A stretch of 64,000 nt of DNA from Rhodopirellula halodulae (GTDB lineage: Bacteria > Planctomycetota > Planctomycetia > Pirellulales > Pirellulaceae), in the NCBI RefSeq assembly GCF_020966775.1, contig NZ_JAJKFV010000004.1, positions 62,001-126,000 of the forward strand, given 5' to 3'. Position numbers and translations under genes: made by a program. Positions 30,197 to 39,110 of this stretch are shown piece after piece. Under the pieces are notes generated by a model. That model was given only the letters and a program-made list of their open reading frames with translations, was not told where the DNA came from and did no database searches. Within the stretch, counting starts at the first letter, position 1. Every line of letters begins with the position of its first letter.

Positions 30197-33100
30197 TCAG
30201 CGTGCCGAACTTTTGGTTGCGATGATTTCTTCAAAGACTCTGCGCAACATTTGGATGCTGGCGGGTTTCACCAAATGGTGATCGAAGCCCGCAGCCGACG
30301 CGTTCTTGACGTCCTCCGGCTGACCGTTGCCCGTCATTGCGATCAATGTGGTTCCTGAAGATTTTTTGAGGGGCAGGAGCGCGGCGGCGACTTCATAACC
30401 TGAGTGCCCCGGCATGCAGATGTCCGAAAACACAACATCAGGTTTGATCTTGTGGACAAGCTCAATTCCCTCTTCCGCACCAAGCGCCATCTGTGCTTGA
30501 TGCCCAAGAGCACCAATCAGTTTTACCAGCATCGTTGCAACGGCTCGGACGTCGTCAATGACAACAACGTTCAGCGTTGTTTCGGATGGTACGCAGGTCA
30601 ATTGTTCGTCACTGATTTCCGTTTGGTTGGAGATTGGCAGGCGAACCACAAAACGGCTTCCCGGACCTTCGTAGGTTTGGTCCAAGACAACAACTCCGTC
30701 GTGGAGCCCCACCAACTGCTGCACAAGCGTGAGTCCGATCCCCAGACCTCCTTGACTTCGCGTGACGGAACTTTCGACCTGGGTGAACATCTCGAAAATT
30801 CCTTCGGCGTCTTCTGGTGAGATTCCAACACCGTTGTCAGCAACGAAGACTTCGACGAATCCATCGCTCACTTCACATCCCACATCAATCGCGCCACCAG
30901 ATGGTGTGTATTTGCAGGCATTGTTGAGAAGGTTCGTGAACACCTGGGCCAGCCGCACACGATCGCCCATCACCACGACGCCGTTTCCCGGACTCAGATC
31001 GACGTTGAGTTGATGCCCCCGAGCGAGACAAGACGGTCGGACCGATGACACCGAGGTTTGCAAGATGTCGACCATCGACACGCTCTCTTTTTGAAGCTGG
31101 ATCTTGCCGCGAGTGATCCTGGATAGATCCATGAGGTCATCGATCAGACGCACCAGTTGCGACGACTGAGCTTGCAGGATCTCCGCAATCTCCATGACCT
31201 CCTGCGGATTCTCTTTGCATAACGGCAACAGCTCGGCTGCATTGCTGACCGGAGCAAGCGGGTTGCGAAGTTCATGGGCAAGGACCGCCAGGAACTCATT
31301 CTTGCGAGCGTCCATTTCCGCAAGCTGTTCTGCACGTTGCCGGAGTTCTTGTTCCAGTTCCTTCCTGGCGGAGATATCGACCATCACGCCTCGAAGATGG
31401 CTGGGGTGCCCCTCATCGTCTGATGTCACATAGACGATGTCACGAAGCCAAACGGTGCGTCCGTCCCTGGTGATGGCGCGGTACTCAAAATCGTGGTCTT
31501 GGCACTGTCGCGTTGCGTTCTGGCACAGTGCGATGGAATGTTGACGATCGTCGGGATGGATGATGCTCGGCCAGAATCCGGGGTCAGCAAGCCAGCGTTG
31601 AATCGGGTAGCCGAGAATTTGCTCGGCACGTTCGCTGACAAAGCTGAATTCCCACGTGTTGGCATCGGCTTCCCACACGATTGCATCCAAACCATTGACT
31701 AAGTTCTGGTACTTCTCCCTGGCTGATTCAGCTTCTTGACGAGCTTGTATCTGCTTTTGAACAAGGCCCTCACGTTGTTGTTCCGCCCGGACGGATTCCG
31801 TGATATCGCGGGAGATGGCGAGAATTTGTTCTGGCTCACCATTTTCGCCCCGAATGGGCGTGACGACGACGTCCCACCATCGATCGATTTTGGTAAGGCG
31901 AGTCGGACGAATCCCCCGAAATCTGCCCGAGCGACCAGCGAGTGCTTCCGCCACGGCGGTCGCGGCACGCTCACGATCTTCTCCCTCCCAAAATTCAATC
32001 CAGGGCGTGCCGATCAATTCGTCCACGTCGTCGATCTCATGCAGCAAAGCTCCCACCGGATTGAGCGAAACAAGGCATCCCTGCAAATCAAGTATTTTGA
32101 TGCTGTCGTGACTGCTGGCCAGAATTTGTTTCGCCTGTTGCTCGCTCCGGTAGCGTGCCGCCTCCAGCTCGCGAATTTTGGTGACATCGGTGAAGGTGGT
32201 GATCGCCCTCGCCTGCTTTCCATTCGCATCCGTGACGAGCTTGGAGCTGGTCAGGATTCGTCGCCGTGTCCCATCCTCATGTTCAAAGACGATGTCTTCA
32301 TTCGAAATCGATTCGCCACGGCGCATCGTTCGTTCGGTCGGCCACTCTTCGGGTTGATAACGTGTTCCGTCGACGTGATACCCCACGGATGAAGCCAACG
32401 CGTCCGCGCTGCCGCCCGCCGACACACGACGGCCTATCAGTTCATGAGCCTGCTCGTTGATGGACAGAACCTTTCGACTTTCGGCATCCGCCACGATGAC
32501 GCCCGCCGGCAACTGATCCAGCACGGCGTTCGTCAACGAGGTTTCTTCTTGCAATCGACCAAGCAGTTCATCGCGTTCGGCATCGGCTCGAATCTGTTCG
32601 GAGATATCGTCGAACATCAAAAGCATCCGACCGGGTTCGCCCTCGTATCCAGCAAGCGGTACGGCCGCGAGTTTGACATGAACCAACGTCCCGTCGCGAC
32701 GCATCCGATCGGTTGATAGCCCGATGGTCGATTCACCTCGGGCGACCGATTCACGAACTGTTTGACACTCGCTCTGTTTCTTAGGGGGAACAATCGGCAA
32801 CGCTTCACCAACCACTTCGTCAGAACGGTAGCCAAACATTCGCTCGGCCGATCGATTCCAAAGTTGCACTCGCGCGTTACTGTCAACCACGCAAACAGCC
32901 AGGGGTGATTGTTCGATGACGGCAGCCAAGAGTTGCTGCTGGTCGCGTTCGCGTTCGGAAATCGTTACCAGCTCAATTTCTGATTCGACGGAGGACGCCA
33001 ATTCACTGAGAGTCTCGATCTCCGTCTGATTCCACTCACGAGAGACAGCGTCGAACACGCAAAGCGATCCGAGCACGTGGCCATCCGTCGTGCGAATGGG

Positions 33101-33466
33101 AATTCCCGCGTAAGCTTTCACTCCAAACTCGGCCACCGCGGGGTTGTCTTTGACGCGAGGGTCGATCGAGGCGTCGTCCACGATGAACGGTTCATCGCAC
33201 AGGACGGCTTGGCGACAGAAAGAATACGTCAAAGGACTTTCGCGTCGGGATGCCCACGGTTCGGGCAAGCCAATGCAGCTCTTGAAGAACTGGCGGTCTT
33301 CGTCGACCAATGTCACCACCGAAGCGGGGCATTTCAGAAGCCTCGATGCGAGGCGGGTCAGTCGATCGAACGCGGCATCCGGCGGGCTATCGAGCAATTT
33401 CGTTGCCCGAAGACTGTTCAGGCGGTTTGGATCAGAGATGCGATCGACACTCTGATGATCAGCCAT
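30197..33466 (-). CDS. Soluble GAF/PAS hybrid histidine kinase
   Basis: This 1089-aa protein has no clear transmembrane helix and is probably cytosolic. It begins with a GAF domain of the type found in many PAS kinases (LLDSPPDAAFDRLTRLA, SRRESPLTYSFC), followed by four PAS modules between about 175 and 700; two carry typical ends such as FDDISEQIRADAE and AISRDITESVRAEQ. HisKA has His731 in AVLAHELRNPL, then HATPase (NLLNNACKYTP, GLGIGLTLVQQL), and a terminal receiver with Asp1015 in VVFSDICMPG. The ATG at 33466 was chosen because the upstream 36 codons are not conserved-looking and include no domain. It is the only gene in its unit apart from a doubtful small frame upstream. The signal and output are unknown. 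Confidence 0.92.
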   Translation of the reverse strand: MADHQSVDRISDPNRLNSLRATKLLDSPPDAAFDRLTRLASRLLKCPASVVTLVDEDRQFFKSCIGLPEPWASRRESPLTYSFCRQAVLCDEPFIVDDASIDPRVKDNPAVAEFGVKAYAGIPIRTTDGHVLGSLCVFDAVSREWNQTEIETLSELASSVESEIELVTISERERDQQQLLAAVIEQSPLAVCVVDSNARVQLWNRSAERMFGYRSDEVVGEALPIVPPKKQSECQTVRESVARGESTIGLSTDRMRRDGTLVHVKLAAVPLAGYEGEPGRMLLMFDDISEQIRADAERDELLGRLQEETSLTNAVLDQLPAGVIVADAESRKVLSINEQAHELIGRRVSAGGSADALASSVGYHVDGTRYQPEEWPTERTMRRGESISNEDIVFEHEDGTRRRILTSSKLVTDANGKQARAITTFTDVTKIRELEAARYRSEQQAKQILASSHDSIKILDLQGCLVSLNPVGALLHEIDDVDELIGTPWIEFWEGEDRERAATAVAEALAGRSGRFRGIRPTRLTKIDRWWDVVVTPIRGENGEPEQILAISRDITESVRAEQQREGLVQKQIQARQEAESAREKYQNLVNGLDAIVWEADANTWEFSFVSERAEQILGYPIQRWLADPGFWPSIIHPDDRQHSIALCQNATRQCQDHDFEYRAITRDGRTVWLRDIVYVTSDDEGHPSHLRGVMVDISARKELEQELRQRAEQLAEMDARKNEFLAVLAHELRNPLAPVSNAAELLPLCKENPQEVMEIAEILQAQSSQLVRLIDDLMDLSRITRGKIQLQKESVSMVDILQTSVSSVRPSCLARGHQLNVDLSPGNGVVVMGDRVRLAQVFTNLLNNACKYTPSGGAIDVGCEVSDGFVEVFVADNGVGISPEDAEGIFEMFTQVESSVTRSQGGLGIGLTLVQQLVGLHDGVVVLDQTYEGPGSRFVVRLPISNQTEISDEQLTCVPSETTLNVVVIDDVRAVATMLVKLIGALGHQAQMALGAEEGIELVHKIKPDVVFSDICMPGHSGYEVAAALLPLKKSSGTTLIAMTGNGQPEDVKNASAAGFDHHLVKPASIQMLRRVFEEIIATKSSAR

Positions 33467-33509
33467 GGTGAGTCTCACAAAGCGGATGGGGCACGTTGGC
33501 AACGCGAAA

Positions 33510-33749
33510 TCATAGCGGATGCGGTCGCAATCGAAAGACTCCCGCCACCATCGCTTTGTGCAATTTGCTGGCATGCACCCCCCCGACGCTCAACCACTCA
33601 GCGAAATCGCGAAGACATGACTGCCAAGTGTTCGCTGCTTTGACACCGGCCAGATGTTCAACTCGTCGGATGATGGCTGCGTTCAAAGACACCTCGTGGA
33701 AATGGCACAGGATTTGTTCAGCCATCTTGCAGTGGTCTCTTTCGCTCAT
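33510..33749 (-). CDS. Doubtful small hypothetical protein
   Basis: This 79-aa frame in the gap before the GAF/PAS kinase begins with ATG and gives a fairly balanced composition (start MSERDHCKMAEQ). It is co-directional with the kinase and 43 bp upstream of its ATG. No ribosome-binding site, signal peptide or known domain is evident, and the frame may be chance. It is listed because it is the only plausible coding content in the 33467-33824 interval. Confidence 0.25.
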   Translation of the reverse strand: MSERDHCKMAEQILCHFHEVSLNAAIIRRVEHLAGVKAANTWQSCLRDFAEWLSVGGVHASKLHKAMVAGVFRLRPHPL

Positions 33750-33824
33750 TCAATGAAAGAAGATGAGAAACCAACGGGAAGACGAAAACGTTCGGGCCGA
33801 AAGCAGCAAGAGCAAGGATCAGTC

Positions 33825-34370
33825 ATGAAGGAATCGATTGACACGTGGTTCAACAGCATTGACCGCCTTGAGAGCGTCGCGATCGGATCGATTTACTTTT
33901 ATCTGCTCGTGATTCTTGTCGTTCGAATTTCGGGCAAACGCTTGACCAGCCAAATGAACAACTTCGATTGGATTGTCACGATCGCAATCGGAAGTCTTGT
34001 GGGTTCTGGCATCCTGCTGAAAGACGTCTCGATCACCGATGCTACCACCGCGATCGCGATCTTGGCCTCACTGCAGTGGTTGACCACCTACCTCGTCATG
34101 AAGAGCTCGCTCTTTCGGCGAGTTGTCAAACCGCAACCGTCCTTGTTGACTCACAAAGGACAATTCGTCACGGAAAACATGCAACGCGAACGCATTTCGG
34201 AATCGGAAGTGTTTGCCAAGTTGCGTGAGAAAGGGTTCACCTCGCTCGCCGAAGCAAACTGGGTCGTGCTGGAAACCGACGGCAGTTTGACCGTGATCCC
34301 CAAACGCCCCCTGACCTTCCGGGAAGCGAAACTCCTCCAAGACGTCGCCGCGCCCTCGTGGATCGAATGA
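33825..34370 (+). CDS. YetF/DUF421 family membrane protein
   Basis: This 181-aa membrane protein matches the DUF421 (YetF) family. Three transmembrane helices span about 14-90, with the family core RISGKRLTSQMNNFDW and the IAIGSLVGSGIL segment. A small soluble C-terminal domain follows, beginning near PSLLTHKGQFV, with the typical ISESEVFAKLREKGF and EANWVVLETDGSLTVIPK pattern. The ATG at 33825 is supported by AAGGA about 8 bases upstream; the longer open frame from 33654 has no such support. The family is widespread and has no firmly assigned function. The 158-bp gap after it is empty. Confidence 0.88.
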   Translation: MKESIDTWFNSIDRLESVAIGSIYFYLLVILVVRISGKRLTSQMNNFDWIVTIAIGSLVGSGILLKDVSITDATTAIAILASLQWLTTYLVMKSSLFRRVVKPQPSLLTHKGQFVTENMQRERISESEVFAKLREKGFTSLAEANWVVLETDGSLTVIPKRPLTFREAKLLQDVAAPSWIE

Positions 34371-34528
34371 ACATCGTCGCGCTTTCCTTGAACACGTACG
34401 GAACAGCATTTTAAGCAGCAGCAATATCAAGCCGCATTCACTCAGCGAACCAGCAACAATGGCCTTCCGCCGGTTCCTGGGGATGCAAGTTCACGTTCGC
34501 TTTCGCAAGAGGCGAAGTGGCTTCGGAC

Positions 34529-35245
34529 CTAGAAGAAGTCTTTGCCAAGGCTCGCGAGCAACTTGGCTGCGTTGGGATTGGGCGACGGAGTCTGGTTCGC
34601 TCGCATCAAACTCTGACGTGCGGAATCCAAATTACCATCGTCAATGTCCAGCAGAGCGAGATTGTAGAACGCGTCGGCGGCACCCAAGGCCTCGGTGAAA
34701 TGACGTTCGGCTAATTGTCGTTCGCCTCGGCGATAATGGATCATTGCCAACGTGGTGCGTAGCCTCCGCTGTTTCGGCTCCAACTCGAGTCCACGTTGAG
34801 CCTCTGCAATGGCTTCTTCGTAGCGTCGCGCCTCCATCAACGTCCACGCGAAATTGTTGCAGTGGTCTTGGTTGCCGGGATCACTGGACGTCAGTCGCTG
34901 ATAACGCTGGATAGAATCTTCGAACTGACACAGGCTGGCCAACAACGGTGCCAGTTCGCTGTCCAACGGTGGTTGATCAGGAGCGAGCGATTCGGCTCGA
35001 AGATACAGCTTGGAAGCTTCGTTCGCGTGCCCCTTCGCCGCCACCGTTTTCGCGGTTTCCATGCAAAGCGTCCGCTCATCCAACGGCTTGGAGCGATTCG
35101 CTGCGTTCAGTTCCGTTTTGTCTTGACCGAGCGGTTTGAGGAAAGATGAATCCTCCGCTCGTTTGAAACGCGCACACCCGGCAAAGGCGTTGATCACCAG
35201 CAGCAATGCCAGGCAGCTGATGGTGGATGAAATGGCAGGACGCAT
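34529..35245 (-). CDS. TPR lipoprotein of the Tad locus (TadD-like)
   Basis: This 238-aa lipoprotein has a signal peptide ending at the lipobox AFAGC (Cys23) and three to four TPR repeats (for example TAKTVAAKGHANEASKLYL and AWTLMEARRYEEAIAEAQ). It is the last gene of the Tad pilus locus and starts 2 bp after the preceding lipoprotein gene. TadD proteins elsewhere are TPR lipoproteins needed for secretin assembly or stability, which matches its position next to the secretin. I infer the same role but no Tad-specific motif distinguishes it from other TPR lipoproteins. Confidence 0.8.
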   Translation of the reverse strand: MRPAISSTISCLALLLVINAFAGCARFKRAEDSSFLKPLGQDKTELNAANRSKPLDERTLCMETAKTVAAKGHANEASKLYLRAESLAPDQPPLDSELAPLLASLCQFEDSIQRYQRLTSSDPGNQDHCNNFAWTLMEARRYEEAIAEAQRGLELEPKQRRLRTTLAMIHYRRGERQLAERHFTEALGAADAFYNLALLDIDDGNLDSARQSLMRANQTPSPNPNAAKLLASLGKDFF

Positions 35246-35247
35246 GA

Positions 35248-35811
35248 CTAAAAGCCTCCGAAGCCACCGATACCAACGCCGCCCAAACCAGACGGACGCG
35301 AAATCGGAGCCCCAGTGCCAGCGGACGAGTTTCGGATGGTTCCGAATCCGCCCGCAACGCGTTCCGCTTGCGGACCGCGAAGTCCCAAGGCGGCGGGAAC
35401 CGCGACCTGGACGACAGGTTGTGGCACGCCGGCTTGCAGCAACGTTTGTGTCACCGTGTCCACGCGAAAAGCGTCAAGGTCTGTATCGCCGGAAGGCTCA
35501 ATCACATGGTTTTGTATGGCGAGCAGGCCGCTGCCAGAGTTGCGAGCTAAACGCTCCATTGCCGCCGGTGAAAGCTCCGCGGTACCACCAACGAAGTCCG
35601 CTTGGTAGTAGACCGTTTGATCGGCGATCGCATTCCGGACCTGTTCCGTTTGCCATTCACAGACTTTGGTTCCAGCCGGTTCGGGGATGGCTCCTGCGGG
35701 CACATCCGCGCACTTGTCGGTTCCGAAGATCCCGTGACGTCCGGCGCAACCGATGGTCAACGCGGAGGAGACCGCGATGGCGGTGAGTGCAAGTTGGGCA
35801 CGCTTATTCAT
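35248..35811 (-). CDS. Glycine-rich lipoprotein in the Tad locus
   Basis: This 187-aa protein has a signal peptide ending in the lipobox LTIGC (Cys22) and a glycine-rich tail (GGVGIGGFGGF). The middle (about 70-150) could be an OmpA- or CpaD-like fold, since it has the pattern of a strand followed by a helix ending in LLQAGVPQPVVQVAVP, but I cannot assign a family with confidence. It overlaps the secretin gene by 8 bp and precedes the TadD-like gene by 2 bp, so it is very likely an outer-membrane or periplasmic accessory of the Tad secretin. In other Tad loci this slot often holds CpaD. Confidence 0.75.
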   Translation of the reverse strand: MNKRAQLALTAIAVSSALTIGCAGRHGIFGTDKCADVPAGAIPEPAGTKVCEWQTEQVRNAIADQTVYYQADFVGGTAELSPAAMERLARNSGSGLLAIQNHVIEPSGDTDLDAFRVDTVTQTLLQAGVPQPVVQVAVPAALGLRGPQAERVAGGFGTIRNSSAGTGAPISRPSGLGGVGIGGFGGF

Positions 35812-37804
35812 GGCTCACTCCTGGTTGCAACAACATCTCACCAAACGACTGCGGCGTGGCAGGGGGCAGTGCAGGCTGAACGACCGTATTCGGCATGGAC
35901 GGCTGATTGTGCGGAACCGGGGCAGCGGCTTGATGAGACATCACCGCGGGGCTGGGACAGCAACGATCCGTGGGTCCGATCTCGCCTGCCATGTAGATCT
36001 CTGGGCAACAATGCTCCGCTCGTTTTTGCCGGGCGTAATCGGTGCGAACAGACGAGCGATGATCTTTGCTACGACGGCTTTCCAAGCGATTCGCGATGAA
36101 GAATTCGATGTCCGAGGGCTCATGGACATCGTCGCCGGGCAACGATGGTTGCTCACAAGAATCAACAGGAGCCACGAGGTGAGGAGTGACCAAGATCACC
36201 AGTTCCTGTTCGCCGCTGCTGCTGCGATTGACGCCACCGGTTGCTCCAACGATAGGCAAATCGCCCCAAAACGGCACTCGGTCGGTGCTCGCTCCATAGT
36301 TGGTCTGCAGTAGACCAGCGACCGCGATGGTTTGACCACTGCGAAGTTGGACCGTGGTCGAAAAGTTTCGGCTGTTCAGTCCGGACACCTGGGTGCCGCC
36401 GCCTCCGCCACCGATGGATGTGCCCAGTGACTCGTCTCGAGTGCTGACCTCGGCGTTCATTTGCAACCGGATCACGTCGCGGTCTTGAATGAACGGCGTG
36501 AATTGCAGTTGAACACCAAAGGGAACGAACGACACGCCTTGCAGGTTGTTTCCTCCCTGTCCGCCGCTGCTGATGATTGGAATGGGGAACTGACCGCCCG
36601 CTTGAAAATCAGCGGGTTGGCCATTCATGGCGACCAAGTTGGGCTCCGCAAGCGTCCGTGAAAGATTCAATCGACGCAGGGCTTCGATCGCCATCCGAAC
36701 CTGCCCCATATCGAGCGACGCCAGGACGTTGGCGCTCGATTGGCCCGCCCCCGCGTTGTTGTTTTGAATCAAGTTTCCCGTGAGAGATTGAAAAACCGTC
36801 AAACCGTCATCGTTGTCGACAGCGAAGTTCAATCCAATGCTTCGAGCGGCACTACGATTGACCTCCGCCACGGTGACTTTCAGCATGACTTGCTGCTCAC
36901 CAACAATCTTCATCTGGTTGATGATTCCCGCTTGAGCCAACGCGACCGGATCGATCACGCGTCGACGTTCGGCCGCCTGTTCCTCACTCGACAAAGGATC
37001 AATCGGACTTAGAAAGTCAAAGGCACCTGCAACGGTCACAGGATTGTTGGGACGCGTGACGCCGGGCCGCACGCCGCGAGCTCCTGCCAAGACTTGCAGG
37101 ATCTGCGACATTTCAATTGCATCGGGGGCTTGGCCGCGAACGATCAGGCGATCGGCGATCTCGTCCAACTCGATGTAGCTGTTGGGGAATTTGTTGTTCA
37201 GCTCGTCTTCCAGGTCCTCGACGGGTTTCGCCAGGATTGGATCTTCGTACACACGAACTAAATAACTGACAACGCTCTGCCCGCTCGGTGCAGATGCATC
37301 CGTGAACCAAAGCATGAGTGTGGTGGTGCCGGGTTCCAGTCCGGTCACCGCGAGTTCACGACCGCCTTCGGGATCAATGATTACGGCGCGGATGGTCTCT
37401 TCATCCGGGATGTAAATTCGCGCCGGCGTGTCGGCAAGACGCAAAATTTTGGGGCGTCCCAAGACCAACGACAATGGGATTTCGGGATCGATTTCCGATT
37501 GCACGAAACGCTTGGCTCGTTCCTGAGCGTCGGCACTGGGCGGTGGCAGGATCAGCTCAGAAGGAAAGTCAGATTGAATCAACGATTCGCGAACGTCCGA
37601 CTCGATGGCGGCAGTCGCTTCTGACCGAAACGGTTCAGCAAATGCCTCAACGCGTCCGGGAGAATCAGCAGCGGGCAGGCGAATCGGACCGTCTTCTTGT
37701 GCCTTTCCCTGAGGTGGAACAACTAGCCATAGCAGGACTGCCATCCCAGCTTGGAGTTGTCGCAACCTAAGTTTGCGGGATCGAATGAGTGCAAACACCG
37801 TCAT
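35804..37804 (-). CDS. cpaC: Tad pilus secretin (RcpA/CpaC)
   Basis: This 666-aa outer-membrane secretin has a signal peptide near its start (MAVLLWLVVPPQGKAQ), the pilus-secretin N-terminal domain (KILRLADTPARIYIPDEET), a BON-like segment (IELDEIADRLIVRGQAPD), and the C-terminal secretin domain with the conserved VQLRSGQTIAVAGLLQ and GDLPIVGA motifs followed by LVILVTPHLVAPVD. It forms the gated ring through which the Flp pilus passes. The ATG at 37804 was chosen; the frame runs to 37897 without extra features. A tail of about 110 residues after the secretin domain is proline- and cysteine-containing and not family-typical. It sits after the NicO gene instead of next to cpaB as in classical Tad loci. 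Confidence 0.92.
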   Translation of the reverse strand: MTVFALIRSRKLRLRQLQAGMAVLLWLVVPPQGKAQEDGPIRLPAADSPGRVEAFAEPFRSEATAAIESDVRESLIQSDFPSELILPPPSADAQERAKRFVQSEIDPEIPLSLVLGRPKILRLADTPARIYIPDEETIRAVIIDPEGGRELAVTGLEPGTTTLMLWFTDASAPSGQSVVSYLVRVYEDPILAKPVEDLEDELNNKFPNSYIELDEIADRLIVRGQAPDAIEMSQILQVLAGARGVRPGVTRPNNPVTVAGAFDFLSPIDPLSSEEQAAERRRVIDPVALAQAGIINQMKIVGEQQVMLKVTVAEVNRSAARSIGLNFAVDNDDGLTVFQSLTGNLIQNNNAGAGQSSANVLASLDMGQVRMAIEALRRLNLSRTLAEPNLVAMNGQPADFQAGGQFPIPIISSGGQGGNNLQGVSFVPFGVQLQFTPFIQDRDVIRLQMNAEVSTRDESLGTSIGGGGGGTQVSGLNSRNFSTTVQLRSGQTIAVAGLLQTNYGASTDRVPFWGDLPIVGATGGVNRSSSGEQELVILVTPHLVAPVDSCEQPSLPGDDVHEPSDIEFFIANRLESRRSKDHRSSVRTDYARQKRAEHCCPEIYMAGEIGPTDRCCPSPAVMSHQAAAPVPHNQPSMPNTVVQPALPPATPQSFGEMLLQPGVSHE

Positions 37805-38011
37805 GCCGGCTTTCCGTGAGCGGAGACTGATTGTGTTGACAGAGGAGCCGTCTTGAGCCAGCCGGCAGCATCTGTCGCGAGTCCGACCACAGGACATCCG
37901 TTAAATTCGGCACAATCGGCCCTCAGCTTGAGCCTTCCCTCTCCATCAACCGGGTTTCGACAACGAAGCTCGCTCCTACGTTTGGATAGGACGTCGATCG
38001 AGCACCGGATT

Positions 38012-38719
38012 CTAAGCAACCAAAACCAATCGGCTGCAGTAAAAGACGCCGACGCCAAGAATCAACCCGGCTCGCAGATACGGCCAGGGAAGCTTTGCAA
38101 ACCGACTGTTTTCTCGGATCAGACTTCCGCCAAAGCGTTGCAGCAAAATGCCAACGCAACTCAGACTGCAAGCAATTCCCGCGGCGAACAGTCCAATCAC
38201 CGTGTACGCCGCGACGGGTGAACCGGTCGACATGCTGGTGAAGTAAGCAGCCAATGCCGACGGACAAGGGAGCAGTCCAAACGCGACGCCCAGCAGCGCA
38301 CTCATCGAGTAGCTTGATTTTCTAGAAAACGATTTCGCGTCACAATCACCATTTTGATGCGATTTGCATCCGCATTTCATTGGCTTGGCTCGCCACGCGG
38401 ACCAAAGCATCCATAGTCCGACGCACATCACCAAACCGGCACTGATCCATTGCAGCGACTGAGTCACCGCATCATTTTCATGATGGTGATCCCCTGAAAC
38501 CAAATGGTGTGTCAGATGCACCGCCATCGCGATCGCGATCAGCGAAACGGAATGCGCCACACCGCTGGATATCCCCATCACCAAAGGATGCCAAAAACTA
38601 CGCCGTTCTCCACTCAGGTAAACCAACATGGCCGTTTTGCCATGCCCAGGTTCCAACGCATGCAACGCCCCCAGGAAAAACGCGAGCCCCAATGTCATCT
38701 CGTGAGTATGCGAATGCAT
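38012..38719 (-). CDS. NicO/RcnA-type metal transporter-like membrane protein
   Basis: This 235-aa polytopic membrane protein shows the NicO/RcnA core HALEPGHGKTAMLVYLSG near residue 20, a histidine-rich loop (HLTHHLVSGDHHHEND) and a second core motif FGLLPCPSALAAY. These features fit nickel/cobalt exporters or related TauE-like exporters. Six transmembrane helices are plausible. The N-terminus itself has MHSHTHEM. It lies within the Tad locus on the same strand, 31 bp after the DUF192 gene and about 207 bp before the secretin gene. No direct role for it in pilus assembly is known; it may be an unrelated gene that entered the locus. A substrate of Ni, Co or another divalent metal cannot be decided. 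Confidence 0.85.
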   Translation of the reverse strand: MHSHTHEMTLGLAFFLGALHALEPGHGKTAMLVYLSGERRSFWHPLVMGISSGVAHSVSLIAIAMAVHLTHHLVSGDHHHENDAVTQSLQWISAGLVMCVGLWMLWSAWRAKPMKCGCKSHQNGDCDAKSFSRKSSYSMSALLGVAFGLLPCPSALAAYFTSMSTGSPVAAYTVIGLFAAGIACSLSCVGILLQRFGGSLIRENSRFAKLPWPYLRAGLILGVGVFYCSRLVLVA

Positions 38720-38750
38720 CGTGAAGCCTTCAGGGAAAGAACCAAAAAAT

Positions 38751-39110
38751 CTAGGAACGATCAGTGACGTCGAAATCAATGACATCGACTTGGTGACCAA
38801 CCGTCCAGCCCGCATCGGCGGAAGTCACTTCGATCACCGAATGAGTTTTTCTTTCGCAGAACAGCAGCCGCCATGGTTGGACATTCCTTCGAACGGCAAC
38901 AATCTTTCTGCGCTCATCAAGCATCACCACATCAATGGGGAAACGCATGAAACAGGTGTGCAGAGAAGAGCACGGTGACAACCAAATTCCATGACCGCTT
39001 GGCAACTCACGACGAAATTGCAGACCCCAGAAACGTTTCCAAAATGTGGTCGCGAACTCGACCTTTGAAAGCAATTTTCGTCCATTGGATCGATCGATCA
39101 ATTCACTCAT
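38751..39110 (-). CDS. DUF192 family protein
   Basis: This 119-aa protein matches DUF192 (COG1430). It has the motif FWKRFWGLQFR with the following GHGIWLSPCSSLHTCFMRFPIDVVMLD core, given here only in part, and the terminal AGWTVGHQVDV. It overlaps tadC by 4 bp (ATGA at 39107-39110), which fixes the start and shows it is translated with the pilus genes. DUF192 proteins are often secreted or lipid-anchored; this one has no signal peptide from this ATG. DUF192 genes recur beside tadC-like genes in some bacteria, so it may be part of the machine. Its biochemical function is unknown. Confidence 0.88.
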   Translation of the reverse strand: MSELIDRSNGRKLLSKVEFATTFWKRFWGLQFRRELPSGHGIWLSPCSSLHTCFMRFPIDVVMLDERRKIVAVRRNVQPWRLLFCERKTHSVIEVTSADAGWTVGHQVDVIDFDVTDRS

